In this document: positions 1 through 8,732 of the stretch, in pieces
How positions within the stretch are numbered: position 1 is the first letter of the stretch
Layout: each line of letters begins with the position of its first letter
Source of the DNA: JBPOFM01 sp051252455
GTDB lineage: Bacteria; Bacteroidota; Bacteroidia; Flavobacteriales; Flavobacteriaceae
Reading direction: 5' to 3'
Assembly: GCA_051252455.1 (NCBI GenBank)
Contig: JBPOFM010000002.1
Span: forward strand, 372,001 to 436,000
Length of the DNA: 64,000 nucleotides
Made by a program: the position numbers and the translations under genes
Notes under the pieces: generated by a model
What the model saw: only the letters and a program-made list of their open reading frames with translations
Told to the model about the DNA's origin: nothing
Databases searched by the model: none

Positions 1-153
1 GGTAACGCAGATCCGAAAAACAATGATAAAACAGATAATCAAGTTGATGCGATTGCAGGAGCGACTATTACCGGTGATGGTGTCACGGCAATGATCAGAA
101 GTGATTTAAAGCTTTATAAGCCTTATTTTGATAATTTAAAAAACGGTAATTAA
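1..153 (+). CDS. nqrC: NqrC, C-terminal fragment (Na+-translocating NADH:quinone reductase subunit C)
   Basis: Only the last 50 codons are in the window, open at the left edge and ending with TAA at 151-153. The fragment contains D-A-I-A-G-A-T (residues 16-22 of the fragment). This fits the flavinylation motif in which the Thr of GAT carries covalent FMN in NqrC. NqrC is the periplasm-facing flavoprotein subunit of the NQR sodium pump. The gene is 2 nt upstream of nqrD, so it is part of the same operon, and apbE, the FMN transferase that modifies this motif, lies 4.8 kb downstream. The identity rests on this motif and on position before nqrD. Confidence 0.9.
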   Translation, partial: GNADPKNNDKTDNQVDAIAGATITGDGVTAMIRSDLKLYKPYFDNLKNGN

Positions 154-155
154 TT

Positions 156-806
156 ATGGGATTACTTTCTAAAAAAGATAGCAAATTAATATTAGATCCA
201 TTAACGGATAATAATCCTATTACGATCCAAGTATTGGGTATTTGTTCCGCGTTGGCGATTACGGCGGAATTGAAAGCTTCTATCGTAATGGCAATTTCGG
301 TATTATTTGTACTAGGAATAGGGAATGTTGTGATTTCCTTAATGAGAAACATCATTCCTTCAAAAATTAGAATCATTGTTCAATTGGTAGTTGTTGCCGC
401 GTTGGTAATTATTGTGGATCAAGTTCTGAAGGCGTTCGCTTATGAGTTGAGTAAAACCTTATCGGTTTTCGTCGGATTGATTATTACCAACTGTATCATT
501 ATGGGTCGATTTGAGGCCTTTGCATTGGCAAACGGACCGTGGAGATCGTTTCTCGATGGACTTGGTAATGCAGCTGGTTATGGTTTAATACTTATTATCG
601 TTGGGTTCTTTCGTGAGCTATTAGGTTCAGGAACTTTATTAGGTTTTCCAGTATTAGGAAACCCAATTCCGGGAGAGTTATCAGGATTGTATGCCTATGG
701 ATATGAGAATAACGGGTTTATGTTGTTATCACCAATGGCATTGATTGTTGTCGGAATCTTAATCTGGATACAACGTAGTAGAAATAAAGACTTAATTGAA
801 GACTAA
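156..806 (+). CDS. nqrD: NqrD, Na+-translocating NADH:quinone reductase subunit D
   Basis: A 216-aa, strongly hydrophobic protein with about six membrane segments, the usual NqrD length. Residues 111-120 (TNCIIMGRFE) and the stretch NGPWRSFLDGLGNAAGYG are typical of the NqrD/RnfE family. Cys30 and Cys113 sit at the places where NqrD and NqrE together hold the intramembrane [2Fe-2S] cluster. It works in the inner membrane as part of the NADH-to-quinone electron path that pumps Na+. The start ATG lies 2 nt after the nqrC stop, indicating translational coupling. The next gene, nqrE, is unusually far away (85 bp) for this operon. Confidence 0.96.
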   Translation: MGLLSKKDSKLILDPLTDNNPITIQVLGICSALAITAELKASIVMAISVLFVLGIGNVVISLMRNIIPSKIRIIVQLVVVAALVIIVDQVLKAFAYELSKTLSVFVGLIITNCIIMGRFEAFALANGPWRSFLDGLGNAAGYGLILIIVGFFRELLGSGTLLGFPVLGNPIPGELSGLYAYGYENNGFMLLSPMALIVVGILIWIQRSRNKDLIED

Positions 807-811
807 AAATT

Positions 812-884
812 AGTTGGCAGTAAGTAGTCTGCGGTGGGCAATCAAATGCTATACTGAAGACTGCCGACTGTGGACTGAAGACTT
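812..884. repeat. Short repeat-bearing spacer between nqrD and nqrE
   Basis: The only long spacer inside the nqr operon (the others are 1-2 nt). It contains two direct copies of ACTGAAGACT (853-862 and 874-883) around a GCCGACTG core, plus weaker copies such as TTGGCAGT and AGTCTGCGG. Spacers of this CTGAAGACTGCCGACTG type are, from memory, scattered through Flavobacteriaceae genomes. An upstream in-frame extension of nqrE could be read through this spacer (from 814), but its sequence is repeat-derived and is not used here. Confidence 0.5.
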
Positions 885-891
885 AAAATAT

Positions 892-1656
892 ATGGAACAT
901 ATAGAATTATTTTTAAAATCAATCTTTATAGATAACATGGTATTTGCAACCTTCCTCGGGATGTGTTCTTACCTTGCAGTTTCTAAAAAAGTGTCTACAG
1001 CAGTTGGACTTGGTGCAGCCGTTATTTTCGTATTGGCCATCACAGTTCCCTTAAACTGGTTGTTGGATCAATACTTATTGCAACCAGGCGCTTTAAAATG
1101 GTTGGGAGCGGAGTATGTAGATCTAGATTTGAGTTTCTTGTCCTTTATCATGTTCATTGCAACCATTGCCACCATGGTACAATTAGTTGAAATTGTGGTT
1201 GAGAAATTCTCTCCTTCATTATACAACTCACTAGGTATCTTTTTGCCGTTGATTGCCGTAAACTGTGCGATTTTAGGAGGCTCTTTATTTATGCAATCTC
1301 GTGAAATCCAATCTTTAGGACTTGCTACTACTTATGGCGTAGGTTCAGGAATTGGTTGGTTTTTAGCGATTTTGGCAATTGCAGCCATTCGTGAAAAAAT
1401 CAGATATTCAAATGTGCCGCCAGCCTTGAGAGGATTGGGAATTACCTTTATCATTACGGGTTTAATGGCCATTGGATTTATGAGTTTCGGAGGAATGTTG
1501 ACAGGCGGAGATGAGCCAGAAGTTACCAAAGGAACAACTGTACAAGAAGGAGATAAAGAGGTTTCACAATTACAATTAAATGAAACTGACAGTAAAAAGA
1601 CATTGGCTGATAAAGCTGATCAAAGTATTGCTAACACTTTAAAAGAAAACCAATAA
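892..1656 (+). CDS. nqrE: NqrE, Na+-translocating NADH:quinone reductase subunit E
   Basis: A hydrophobic six-segment protein of the NqrE/RnfA family. The start is placed at ATG 892 (MEHIELFLKSIF), because that is where family similarity begins; the frame is open further upstream only through the repeat spacer. Cys25 (LGMCSYLAV) and Cys125 (AVNCAILGG) match the two NqrE ligands of the membrane [2Fe-2S] cluster shared with NqrD. At 254 aa it is about 50 residues longer than the roughly 200-aa gammaproteobacterial proteins. The extra part is a hydrophilic, acidic C-terminal tail (about residues 205-254) of unknown role. nqrF follows after 1 nt. Confidence 0.95.
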   Translation: MEHIELFLKSIFIDNMVFATFLGMCSYLAVSKKVSTAVGLGAAVIFVLAITVPLNWLLDQYLLQPGALKWLGAEYVDLDLSFLSFIMFIATIATMVQLVEIVVEKFSPSLYNSLGIFLPLIAVNCAILGGSLFMQSREIQSLGLATTYGVGSGIGWFLAILAIAAIREKIRYSNVPPALRGLGITFIITGLMAIGFMSFGGMLTGGDEPEVTKGTTVQEGDKEVSQLQLNETDSKKTLADKADQSIANTLKENQ

Positions 1657-1657
1657 G

Positions 1658-2971
1658 ATGATTTTATTAGCAGCAGGAACATTAGGAACCGTCATAGCAA
1701 CCGTTGTAGCATTTTTGATCATTACGCTACTTTTGGTGACTCTTTTATTGGTTGTCAAGCAAAAACTATCACCATCTGGTCCCGTAAAAATCACCATCAA
1801 TGGTGAAAAAACAATCGAAGTGTCTTCAGGTGGAAGTTTACTTTCAACTTTAGGAAACAACAAAATCTTCTTACCATCTGCATGCGGTGGAGGTGGAACC
1901 TGTATTCAGTGTGAATGTCATGTACTATCTGGAGGTGGTGAAGCATTACCAACAGAAACCCCACATTTTACACGTAGCGAATTAAAGCATGGCGCACGTT
2001 TGTCATGTCAGGTCAAAGTAAAACAGGATATGGAGATTACCATTCCTGAAGAAGTTTTTGGGATTAAAAAATGGGATGCGACAGTTGTTCGTAATTACAA
2101 TGTGGCATCATTCATTAAAGAATTCGTTGTAGAGATTCCAGAAGATATGGGCTACAAGGCAGGAGGTTACATTCAGATAGAGATTCCACCTTGTGAAGTG
2201 AAGTTTGAGGATATGGACATCACAGCACATCCAGAGGAACATGAGACTCCAGATAAATTTCAAGCAGAATGGGATAAATTCAAATTATGGCCATTGGTCA
2301 TGAAGAATACTGAAACGGTTGAAAGAGCCTATTCCATGGCTTCATATCCAGCAGAAGGACGTGAAATTATGTTGAACGTACGTATCGCAACACCTCCCTT
2401 TGATCGCGCAAAAGGAGATTGGATGTCTGTAAATCCAGGAATCGCATCTTCTTATATTTTCAATCAGAAAAAAGGAGATAAAGTGGTTATTTCTGGACCT
2501 TATGGAGAGTTCTTTATCAATGAGTCTGATTCTGAAATGTTATATGTAGGTGGAGGCGCAGGAATGGCTCCAATGCGTTCACATCTATATCATTTATTCA
2601 GAACCTTGAAAACAGGTCGTAAAGTGACGTACTGGTATGGTGGACGTTCAAAACGTGAATTGTTTTATTTGGAACACTTCCGTGAATTGGAAAAAGACTT
2701 TCCTAATTTTAAATTCTATTTGGCATTATCAGAACCAATGGAAGAAGACAACTGGAAGGTTAAGAAAGATATACATGATGAAGCAGGCGATGGTTTCGTA
2801 GGATTCATCCATAATTGTGTGATAGATAACTATCTGAACCACCACGAAGCACCGGAAGATATCGAATTATATTTCTGTGGTCCACCATTAATGAACCAAG
2901 CGGTTCAAAAAATGGGAGAAGATTTCGGAATCCCTGATGAACATATCAGATTTGATGACTTTGGAGGCTAG
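1658..2971 (+). CDS. nqrF: NqrF, Na+-translocating NADH:quinone reductase subunit F
   Basis: 437 aa. One N-terminal membrane anchor (about 10-33) is followed by a ferredoxin domain whose [2Fe-2S] ligands are Cys76, Cys82, Cys85 and Cys117 (SACGGGGTCIQC). Next comes an FAD domain with RAYSMASYP (about 228-236), then an NADH-binding domain with GGGAGMAPMRSH. This subunit takes hydride from NADH and passes electrons into the NQR complex. It is the last gene of the nqr run, and a GAAA-loop terminator follows 32 nt after the stop. Confidence 0.97.
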   Translation: MILLAAGTLGTVIATVVAFLIITLLLVTLLLVVKQKLSPSGPVKITINGEKTIEVSSGGSLLSTLGNNKIFLPSACGGGGTCIQCECHVLSGGGEALPTETPHFTRSELKHGARLSCQVKVKQDMEITIPEEVFGIKKWDATVVRNYNVASFIKEFVVEIPEDMGYKAGGYIQIEIPPCEVKFEDMDITAHPEEHETPDKFQAEWDKFKLWPLVMKNTETVERAYSMASYPAEGREIMLNVRIATPPFDRAKGDWMSVNPGIASSYIFNQKKGDKVVISGPYGEFFINESDSEMLYVGGGAGMAPMRSHLYHLFRTLKTGRKVTYWYGGRSKRELFYLEHFRELEKDFPNFKFYLALSEPMEEDNWKVKKDIHDEAGDGFVGFIHNCVIDNYLNHHEAPEDIELYFCGPPLMNQAVQKMGEDFGIPDEHIRFDDFGG

Positions 2972-3002
2972 GCGATAATCGCCATTTGGCTAAAACTATA
3001 TT

Positions 3003-3031
3003 AACCCAATACGAAAGTGTTGGGTTTTTTT
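3003..3031 (+). terminator. Rho-independent terminator after nqrF
   Basis: A 10-bp stem (AACCCAATAC pairing with GTGTTGGGTT, one G-U pair) closed by a GAAA tetraloop, followed directly by a run of seven T. It lies 32 nt after the nqrF stop and marks the operon end. Its T-run touches the 3' end of the convergent gene at 3030. Confidence 0.9.
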
Positions 3032-3491
3032 ATGCATTCAATTCATGCAAAGCATACTTCGGCTTATCATTTTCGACCTCAAATAATTTTGAATAGTCCA
3101 TGACATTATCAACACCATCCAGTTTACATAGAAATTTAACCGTTTCTGAAAGACCATTAAATAATACGTCTTTGTCTCGAGGATTTTTAGGTTTTTTGCG
3201 ATGATGATGAAGTGGTAGCGAATAGCCACATCCATTAAGAAAAGTAGCCTCAATTTGTAATAATTCATAAGGTGTGTAACCATTAAAGCGTTTGCCGAAG
3301 TTTTGATTCACCATACCTACGTAATTCAAATTGAGAGAGCCGTGTTGGTCACTCAAATGCTTCCAACTGTCCTTACTGTCTAGAATATTTCCAACCGCAC
3401 ATTGCTTGCAACATTCGGGATGTAATTGGTTGTTGTGAAATGCATTATATAATTTGGATATGGCTTGGTCCAATCGATGTGATATTTGCAT
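3030..3491 (-). CDS. Conserved hypothetical protein, Cys-containing
   Basis: A 153-aa soluble protein with no signal peptide, not assigned to a function. It has a Cys cluster near residues 27-31 (HPECCKQCAVG) and a later CGYS, together with a His-rich stretch (LPLHHHRKK), so metal or Fe-S binding is possible. It is convergent with nqrF, and a homolog commonly sits by nqrF in Flavobacteria, which has led to names borrowed from NQR. Nothing in the sequence makes it an NQR subunit. Confidence 0.7.
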   Translation of the reverse strand: MQISHRLDQAISKLYNAFHNNQLHPECCKQCAVGNILDSKDSWKHLSDQHGSLNLNYVGMVNQNFGKRFNGYTPYELLQIEATFLNGCGYSLPLHHHRKKPKNPRDKDVLFNGLSETVKFLCKLDGVDNVMDYSKLFEVENDKPKYALHELNA

Positions 3492-3634
3492 AACTTTAAA
3501 TTTTGATAGGTTAAATTACAAAAAAGTTACATGCAGTTAATTGATCTTAGAGATTTTAACTAATCGTTATTCATATTTTAACCATTAATTGTGGCGTTTA
3601 TACGAAAGTTATTTAACCATTCGTTGTAATTTAT

Positions 3635-4504
3635 ATGAAGAAACTTTTAATCGGTCTAATTCTGCTTTCTGCCATTGCAATTGTGGCCTTTCAATTTCAA
3701 CCAATCAAACGATCTGCTGAAATGGTGATGGCTTCCATTGAAAAGAACAACTATATCAATGAAGACAGCTTGACAATCAAAAGCAGAGTCAATTTACCTG
3801 AAGGGTATAAACGTGTTGATTATGAATATGGTTCGTTTCAGGATTACTTAAGAAACTATAAACTAAAAACTTACGGTTCTAAAATTATAAATTTTGACCA
3901 AACGGATTATTTCTGGCAAGGTGGACACATTGGTGTCCTTGAGATTCCTGTCCCCTCAAACGGATTGCAACAATGTGCTGATGCCTTGATAAGGGTAAGA
4001 AGCGAACATCTCTGGGAAAACAATCGGAAAGATGAAATAGGCTTCAACTTTACATCAGGCGATTATTGTTCTTGGAAAAACTATGCAGAAGGATATCGTC
4101 CAAATATCGTTGGAAACAAAGTCTCTTTCCATAAGACAGCTTCACCAAATGCTTCAAAAGATAATTTCTACAAATATTTAAATCTGATTTACATGTATTC
4201 AGGAACGTTATCGCTCTATAATGAATTGCCAAAAATTGACGACGCCATGGATTTGAAAATAGGCGATATGCTTATCAAAGGTGGGTCGCCAGGACATATC
4301 GTGATGATCTGCGACGAAGCGGTAAATATAAAAGGTGAGAAGGTCTATCTCTTATTTCAGGGCAATACACCAGCCCAAAGTGTTCATTTGGTAAAGAATC
4401 TTGAAGATACCACTATGTCTCCGTGGTATCGATTGGAAAAAGATGCTGTGATTCCGGTTTCTAATTATACCTTTTATGATTCGAAGTTTGTGAGGTTTAA
4501 ATAA
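3635..4504 (+). CDS. DUF4846-type exported protein
   Basis: 289 aa with a short N-terminal hydrophobic signal/anchor (MKKLLIGLILLSAIAIVAF). The body resembles the DUF4846 family: QQCADALIRVRSEHLW, the FNFTSGD...W stretch, and a C-terminal IKGGSPGHIVMICD block containing a conserved Gly-His pair. The molecular function of that family is not established. A periplasmic or envelope location is inferred from the signal. It sits alone between nqrF and the apbE pair. Confidence 0.75.
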   Translation: MKKLLIGLILLSAIAIVAFQFQPIKRSAEMVMASIEKNNYINEDSLTIKSRVNLPEGYKRVDYEYGSFQDYLRNYKLKTYGSKIINFDQTDYFWQGGHIGVLEIPVPSNGLQQCADALIRVRSEHLWENNRKDEIGFNFTSGDYCSWKNYAEGYRPNIVGNKVSFHKTASPNASKDNFYKYLNLIYMYSGTLSLYNELPKIDDAMDLKIGDMLIKGGSPGHIVMICDEAVNIKGEKVYLLFQGNTPAQSVHLVKNLEDTTMSPWYRLEKDAVIPVSNYTFYDSKFVRFK

Positions 4505-4542
4505 ATCGTTTCCTCTTAAGCAGGAATCTTTCGTCCATTTTG

Positions 4543-4550
4543 TATTTTTG
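4543..4550 (+). promoter_or_regulatory. -7 promoter box (TATTTTTG) for the 4556 gene
   Basis: An exact match to the Bacteroidota -7 consensus TAnnTTTG, ending 5 nt before the ATG. Transcription would begin at or very near the start codon, so the mRNA is almost leaderless. No clear -33 TTTG was seen. Confidence 0.6.
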
Positions 4551-4555
4551 CAAAC

Positions 4556-4933
4556 ATGAGCAAAGCACTTACACAACAGGAACTCCACAACCTCGCAATG
4601 AATGAAGTCGGAAAGGATTTAGAAAAGCGTGGTTTTGAATTTATTGCCATCAATAGCAAACTTAAAAAACATCCGCAGTTTGTATGTATGGATAAGAATA
4701 AACAGTATTTTTTTGTAATTGTCAAAGCTGTAATGCTTCCTGAAAATCCTAATAATTATGATATGATTTGGATGGAAAGTTTTAAAAAACATGCACTTGA
4801 ACAGGATGCCAAAGTTCTATATGCTGGTGTTGGATTGGGCAATCCTAAAGGTGAAGATTTACCTGTCTACCTAAATGAAGATTATTTAATAGAGTACAAC
4901 GGCATTCAAGTCATTGAAACAAATTTAAATTGA
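4556..4933 (+). CDS. Conserved hypothetical protein (125 aa)
   Basis: A soluble 125-aa protein without a signal peptide. The order of elements (helix, then KDLEKRGFEF, a HPQFVCMDKN hairpin, and YFFVIVKAV) loosely recalls small PD-(D/E)xK-fold proteins, but no complete catalytic set can be named. Its stop overlaps the presumed TTG start of apbE by 4 nt, so the two are coupled. A link to flavin insertion or to NQR is only positional. Confidence 0.7.
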   Translation: MSKALTQQELHNLAMNEVGKDLEKRGFEFIAINSKLKKHPQFVCMDKNKQYFFVIVKAVMLPENPNNYDMIWMESFKKHALEQDAKVLYAGVGLGNPKGEDLPVYLNEDYLIEYNGIQVIETNLN

Positions 4934-5955
4934 GATTAGAAGCAAAAAATTTAAGGACCTCTTTGGTTAGTCTTAATAGAGACTTTTTTTTAGTTGTATT
5001 AATGGTTTTTGTGTTTTCTTGTAAACAAGAACCAAAGAACACCAAACTTACAGGAGAAGTATTTGGGACCACCTATTCGGTTCAATATGTAACTGAAAAA
5101 AATGAAAATTACCAAAGGCAATTTGACAGTTTGTTTGCGATCATCAACAATTCGATGTCAACTTATCAAACTGATTCTGATATTTCAAAAATCAATAGAA
5201 ATGAAGCCGTAGAAGTTGATGCGCATTTTATAAATGTTTTCAATAAATCCAAAGAAATTTACCGCTATACGGAAGGGGCTTTTGATCCAACAATTGGTGT
5301 TATGGTCAATGCATGGGATTTTGGCCCCGAAGGAAAAATTCAAAATCTGGACAGCTTAAAAATCGATCGTCTTAAGAAATCTGTGGGCTATAACCGTGTG
5401 GGGTTAAAAGATCGAACGATTGTTAAAGAAAAGAACGCTTTTATAGATTTTAATGCTATTGCAAAGGGTTATGGAGTTGACGTCATTTCAGAATTTTTAG
5501 AAAGTAAAAATATTGCAAATTACATTGTAGAGATTGGTGGTGAAATTCGTTGTAAAGGAACTAATATAGAAAAACAACAACCGTGGAAGGTAGGAGTAGA
5601 GATGCCACATTTTGATGGTACCCAATCCATCATGAAAGCGATTTCATTACACGATGAATCCATGGCGACTTCTGGGACGTATCGAAAATTCAAAACCGAT
5701 GAACAGGGATACCGTTATTCACATATCATAGATACTAAAACAGGTTATCCTAGTAAAACCAATTTATTGAGCATTTCGGTTATTGCTGAAAACTGTATGA
5801 CAGCGGATGGTTATGCGACCGCTTTCAAAGCTATGGGAATAGATAAAGTCAAACAGTTTTTAGAAAAGCACTCTGAATTGAAAGTGTTTTTAATTTTTGA
5901 AAATGAACAAAGCGAACTGGAAACCATTTACTTAAATGGATTTCCAGAAAATTAA
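4930..5955 (+). CDS. apbE: ApbE, FAD:protein FMN transferase (lipoprotein)
   Basis: Transfers FMN from FAD to Thr of target proteins. It is expected to modify NqrB and NqrC, whose genes lie just upstream. Motifs: FGTTYSVQY near the N-terminus, DFNAIAKGYGVD, a GGEIRCKG loop, TSGTYRKF, and HIIDTKTGYPSK (the Mg/FAD-binding part). A hydrophobic signal ends in the lipobox VFSC, with the lipidated Cys at residue 31. The only in-frame ATG (5002) would fall inside the signal, so a TTG start is likely; TTG 4930 overlaps the previous stop and TTG 4963 is the alternative. Predicted to be anchored on the periplasmic side. Confidence 0.92.
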   Translation: MRLEAKNLRTSLVSLNRDFFLVVLMVFVFSCKQEPKNTKLTGEVFGTTYSVQYVTEKNENYQRQFDSLFAIINNSMSTYQTDSDISKINRNEAVEVDAHFINVFNKSKEIYRYTEGAFDPTIGVMVNAWDFGPEGKIQNLDSLKIDRLKKSVGYNRVGLKDRTIVKEKNAFIDFNAIAKGYGVDVISEFLESKNIANYIVEIGGEIRCKGTNIEKQQPWKVGVEMPHFDGTQSIMKAISLHDESMATSGTYRKFKTDEQGYRYSHIIDTKTGYPSKTNLLSISVIAENCMTADGYATAFKAMGIDKVKQFLEKHSELKVFLIFENEQSELETIYLNGFPEN

Positions 5956-5997
5956 TATGTATTTATATTTTCTTTATATTTAAGAAAATATCTACAG

Positions 5998-7524
5998 ATG
6001 AAACAATTTTTACTCTTAATTTTCGTGCTGCCTTTTTTAGGATTTGGTCAATGTCCTAATGGTACGTTTAACTCACAGGCACAAATCGATGCTCTGGCAA
6101 TAGATTATCCAAACTGTACGTCTATAAGCGGCTCATTGATTATTGAAGGCGATGATATTACAGATTTGAGCGGACTTGCACAAATTGAGCAATGTCAAAA
6201 TCTTATAATAAGAGATAATCCTTTACTCCAAAATCTCAATGGTTTGAATTCCAATATTGTATTATATTATGTCGAGGGAATTGGCAATCTATTTAGTATC
6301 ACTAACAATTCGTCATTAACCAGTATAATTGGATTGGAAAATTTGGTAAATAATTCTGATTTTGAAAGTAGTTTAATAGTGGATGGTAATCCATTGTTAA
6401 TTAGTTTGGAAGGCCTGCCGATTAATTACAATCCATCGTATGTTCTACTTATTACCAACAATGACTCTCTTACAAATCTAGTTGGTATTGGTAATTATTC
6501 TGGGGGCTACATAACAGAAATATCTGATAATGATAATCTTATCGATTTGACTGGGCTAAACTCTGCAAGTGGTGAAGGATATGTGAGGATTTCAGGCAAT
6601 AATTCGCTCACAAGTTTTAATGGTTTGAATTATTTGAGCGGATCACAAATAATAATTGAAAATAATGCTGTATTAGAAGATATCAATATAACAAATGAGT
6701 TTACTGATTTATATCCTGTCGTTTTTATTAGGCAGAATCCACTTTTGTCGGTTTGCAATGCAAATTGGGTATGTGAATTTCTTAATTCAAGTGGAGTAGA
6801 AGAAAACTCTTGGTTTCCAGGAACATTTAGTAATAACGCACCAGGATGCAATACAAATTTTGAAGTGGAGTACGGTTGTGGACTGGTGACCAATGATAAT
6901 TGTGGTTTTTATGACGAATCCAGTTATTTAGTATTGGGAGAAACCATAGTCGCGAATAACGAATTTGCTACGACATCAACACAAGTTCCGAGTTGTGATG
7001 AAGTAACAGAACGATTGGATGTTTGGTTTGCATTCGATTCAGGCAATTTAACTTCGGTTGATGTCATTTCTGAAGCAGGTTATAGCCTGCAACTGTGGGA
7101 AGGTACCGAATTTGAATGTGGTAGTGAAATACTGGTAGAAAATGCATGTAATGCTATGGAATTGATAGATATTCCTGTAACTCCCAACACAATCTATTTA
7201 ATACAAGTATGGAGCGATGGTACAGCAAGAAGAGCATCAGGGTGGTTTGAAGTAACTGTGCAGGATAGTGCATTGTCAGTTCCTGAAGTTGCACTTTCAG
7301 ACATTAAGATATATCCTAATCCAGCAAACGATGTTTTGAATATTCAGTCAAATGCGAAAGTGGATAAAGTCTCTATTTATAATATGTTAGGTCAAAAAGT
7401 CCTTGAATCAACCTATAATACAAATGAAGTCTCAGTAAATATTTCAAGTTTGAACAAAGGAATGTATATGGCAATTGTTAGTAGCGAAGGAAGAGCATCT
7501 ACTTATAGGATTGTAAAACAATAA
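5998..7524 (+). CDS. Secreted leucine-rich-like protein with T9SS sorting tail
   Basis: 508 aa. A signal peptide (MKQFLLLIFVLPFLGFGQ) is followed by about 240 residues of leucine-rich, L-domain-like repeats (phrases such as LTSIIGLENL, LVGIGNYSGG, LTGLNSASGE). A Cys-bearing beta-rich segment spans about 295-425. A C-terminal type IX secretion signal (about 430-508) carries IYPNPANDVLNI, VSIYNMLGQKV and the final STYRIVKQ. It should cross the outer membrane through the T9SS and be surface-attached or released. Its ligand is unknown. It is a single gene facing a convergent neighbour 3 nt away. Confidence 0.88.
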   Translation: MKQFLLLIFVLPFLGFGQCPNGTFNSQAQIDALAIDYPNCTSISGSLIIEGDDITDLSGLAQIEQCQNLIIRDNPLLQNLNGLNSNIVLYYVEGIGNLFSITNNSSLTSIIGLENLVNNSDFESSLIVDGNPLLISLEGLPINYNPSYVLLITNNDSLTNLVGIGNYSGGYITEISDNDNLIDLTGLNSASGEGYVRISGNNSLTSFNGLNYLSGSQIIIENNAVLEDINITNEFTDLYPVVFIRQNPLLSVCNANWVCEFLNSSGVEENSWFPGTFSNNAPGCNTNFEVEYGCGLVTNDNCGFYDESSYLVLGETIVANNEFATTSTQVPSCDEVTERLDVWFAFDSGNLTSVDVISEAGYSLQLWEGTEFECGSEILVENACNAMELIDIPVTPNTIYLIQVWSDGTARRASGWFEVTVQDSALSVPEVALSDIKIYPNPANDVLNIQSNAKVDKVSIYNMLGQKVLESTYNTNEVSVNISSLNKGMYMAIVSSEGRASTYRIVKQ

Positions 7525-7527
7525 GGT

Positions 7528-8304
7528 TTATTTTCTTACTACAGGAATGATTTCGCCTTTGGCTAAACAATATCTGGTGATTTCGTCATCAGACATTGAA
7601 GTCGTATAATCCATTTCTTCAACCACAAAACCAACACTTCGAAGTTTTTCAAAATAATCGCGTCCATAAATTCGAACGTGGTCATATTGCCCAAAGATTT
7701 CTGCTCGTTGTTTTCTGTCAGTAATGGAATCGTCCTCAAATGTCGTTTCTCTTGATAAATCCTGCGGAATCTGAAAAATACCATAGCCTCCAGGTTTTAA
7801 TACTCGATAGAGTTCTTGCATCGCTTTGGTGTCATCAGGAATGTGCTCCAACACATGGTTGCAAAGAATGATATCAAATTCATTATCCTTAAAAGGAAGA
7901 TTGCAAATATCGGCTTTCACATCTGCCAACGGTGAATTTAAGTCAGTGGTGACATACTCTAAATGTTTCAAGTTTCTGAAACGTTTATAAAATGCCTGTT
8001 CAGGAGCAAAGTGCAATACCTTTTTTGGCGCAGTAAAGAAATCGGTTTCGTTTTGAAGATATAACCAAAGTAAGCGATGGCGTTCTAACGACAGCGTTGA
8101 AGGCGATAAGACATTGTTCCGCTGATTGCCGTAGCCATATGGTAAAAAGGTTTTGAAATTTTTATTATCAATGGGGTCTGTGAATTTATTTCCTTTGAGA
8201 AAGAATGCTAAAATAGGACGGGCAACATAACTCAAGCGAATGAGAATTGGTCTTGGGATGGTATTGAGGACTATTTTGAAAAGTTTTTTTGACACGGATT
8301 TCAC
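7528..8304 (-). CDS. Class I SAM-dependent methyltransferase
   Basis: 258 aa with a Rossmann-type methyltransferase core: VLHFAPEQAF in place of the usual glycine loop, TTDLNSPLADV, DICNLPFKDNEFDIILCNHVLEH split over strands 3-4, and VLKPGGYGIFQIP. The family is common in Flavobacteria; the substrate is unknown, although genes of this type often act on small molecules or sugars. The open frame begins with GTG inside an inverted repeat (8291-8319); GTG 8295 is an equally likely start. The element next door may therefore have supplied its 5' end. Confidence 0.85.
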   Translation of the reverse strand: MKSVSKKLFKIVLNTIPRPILIRLSYVARPILAFFLKGNKFTDPIDNKNFKTFLPYGYGNQRNNVLSPSTLSLERHRLLWLYLQNETDFFTAPKKVLHFAPEQAFYKRFRNLKHLEYVTTDLNSPLADVKADICNLPFKDNEFDIILCNHVLEHIPDDTKAMQELYRVLKPGGYGIFQIPQDLSRETTFEDDSITDRKQRAEIFGQYDHVRIYGRDYFEKLRSVGFVVEEMDYTTSMSDDEITRYCLAKGEIIPVVRK

Positions 8305-8319
8305 GGATTTTCACGGATT
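8291..8319. repeat. Left arm of inverted repeat around the GxxExxY gene
   Basis: A 29-bp arm built from three CACGGATT/TCACGGATT units. It matches the reverse complement of 8733-8761 at 25 of 29 positions, and every difference is G versus A. It begins 3 nt beyond the stop of the enclosed gene and overlaps the start of the methyltransferase gene. Confidence 0.85.
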
Positions 8320-8321
8320 CT

Positions 8322-8696
8322 TTATAGGATAACCCGTTTATATTTTAGACTATCTTCACCAAAATTAATGAGCAAACCAATTTTTAATTTTGAAACCGCT
8401 AGATAATTTAGGGTTTGTTTAATGTGAGAATCTGTAAGACAACTTATCGCTTTGATTTCTAAAACGAATTTGTTATCAATTAAAAAGTCTGGTTTGTATT
8501 TATGCGGAAGCATGTTGCCCTTATAAACAATATCAAACTTTGTTTCTCGTGAATAAGGAATGTTGTTATCAATAAATTCAATTTCAAGAGCATCGCCATA
8601 TACAACTTCACTGAATCCTTTTCCTAACTCACGATGTACTTCCATACTTAACCCAATAATTTTATAAGTATCTTCGTTATAAAGTAATGGGCTCAT
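8322..8696 (-). CDS. GxxExxY protein (PD-(D/E)xK nuclease superfamily fold)
   Basis: 124 aa, the normal length for the GxxExxY family. The naming motif is GFSEVVY near residue 28. A nuclease-type acid set follows: PDFLIDN and VLEIKA, that is D...ExK, with a later QTLNYL helix, as in the PDDEXK_3 superfamily. The true biological role of the family is unknown. The gene lies within a 29-bp inverted repeat pair (8291-8319 and 8733-8761), so the unit resembles a small cassette or mobile module. The ATG is at 8696. Confidence 0.9.
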   Translation of the reverse strand: MSPLLYNEDTYKIIGLSMEVHRELGKGFSEVVYGDALEIEFIDNNIPYSRETKFDIVYKGNMLPHKYKPDFLIDNKFVLEIKAISCLTDSHIKQTLNYLAVSKLKIGLLINFGEDSLKYKRVIL

Positions 8697-8732
8697 AAGC
8701 TTTAAAATCGTTTATTTGAGCAAGAGTGAATA

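Noticed and set aside
814..891. Upstream in-frame extension of nqrE
   Set aside because: The added residues are encoded by the repeat spacer and do not resemble NqrE; ATG 892 gives the family N-terminus.
3030..3491. NQR subunit F by name
   Set aside because: The protein has no ferredoxin, FAD or NAD motif; the true NqrF is at 1658-2971.
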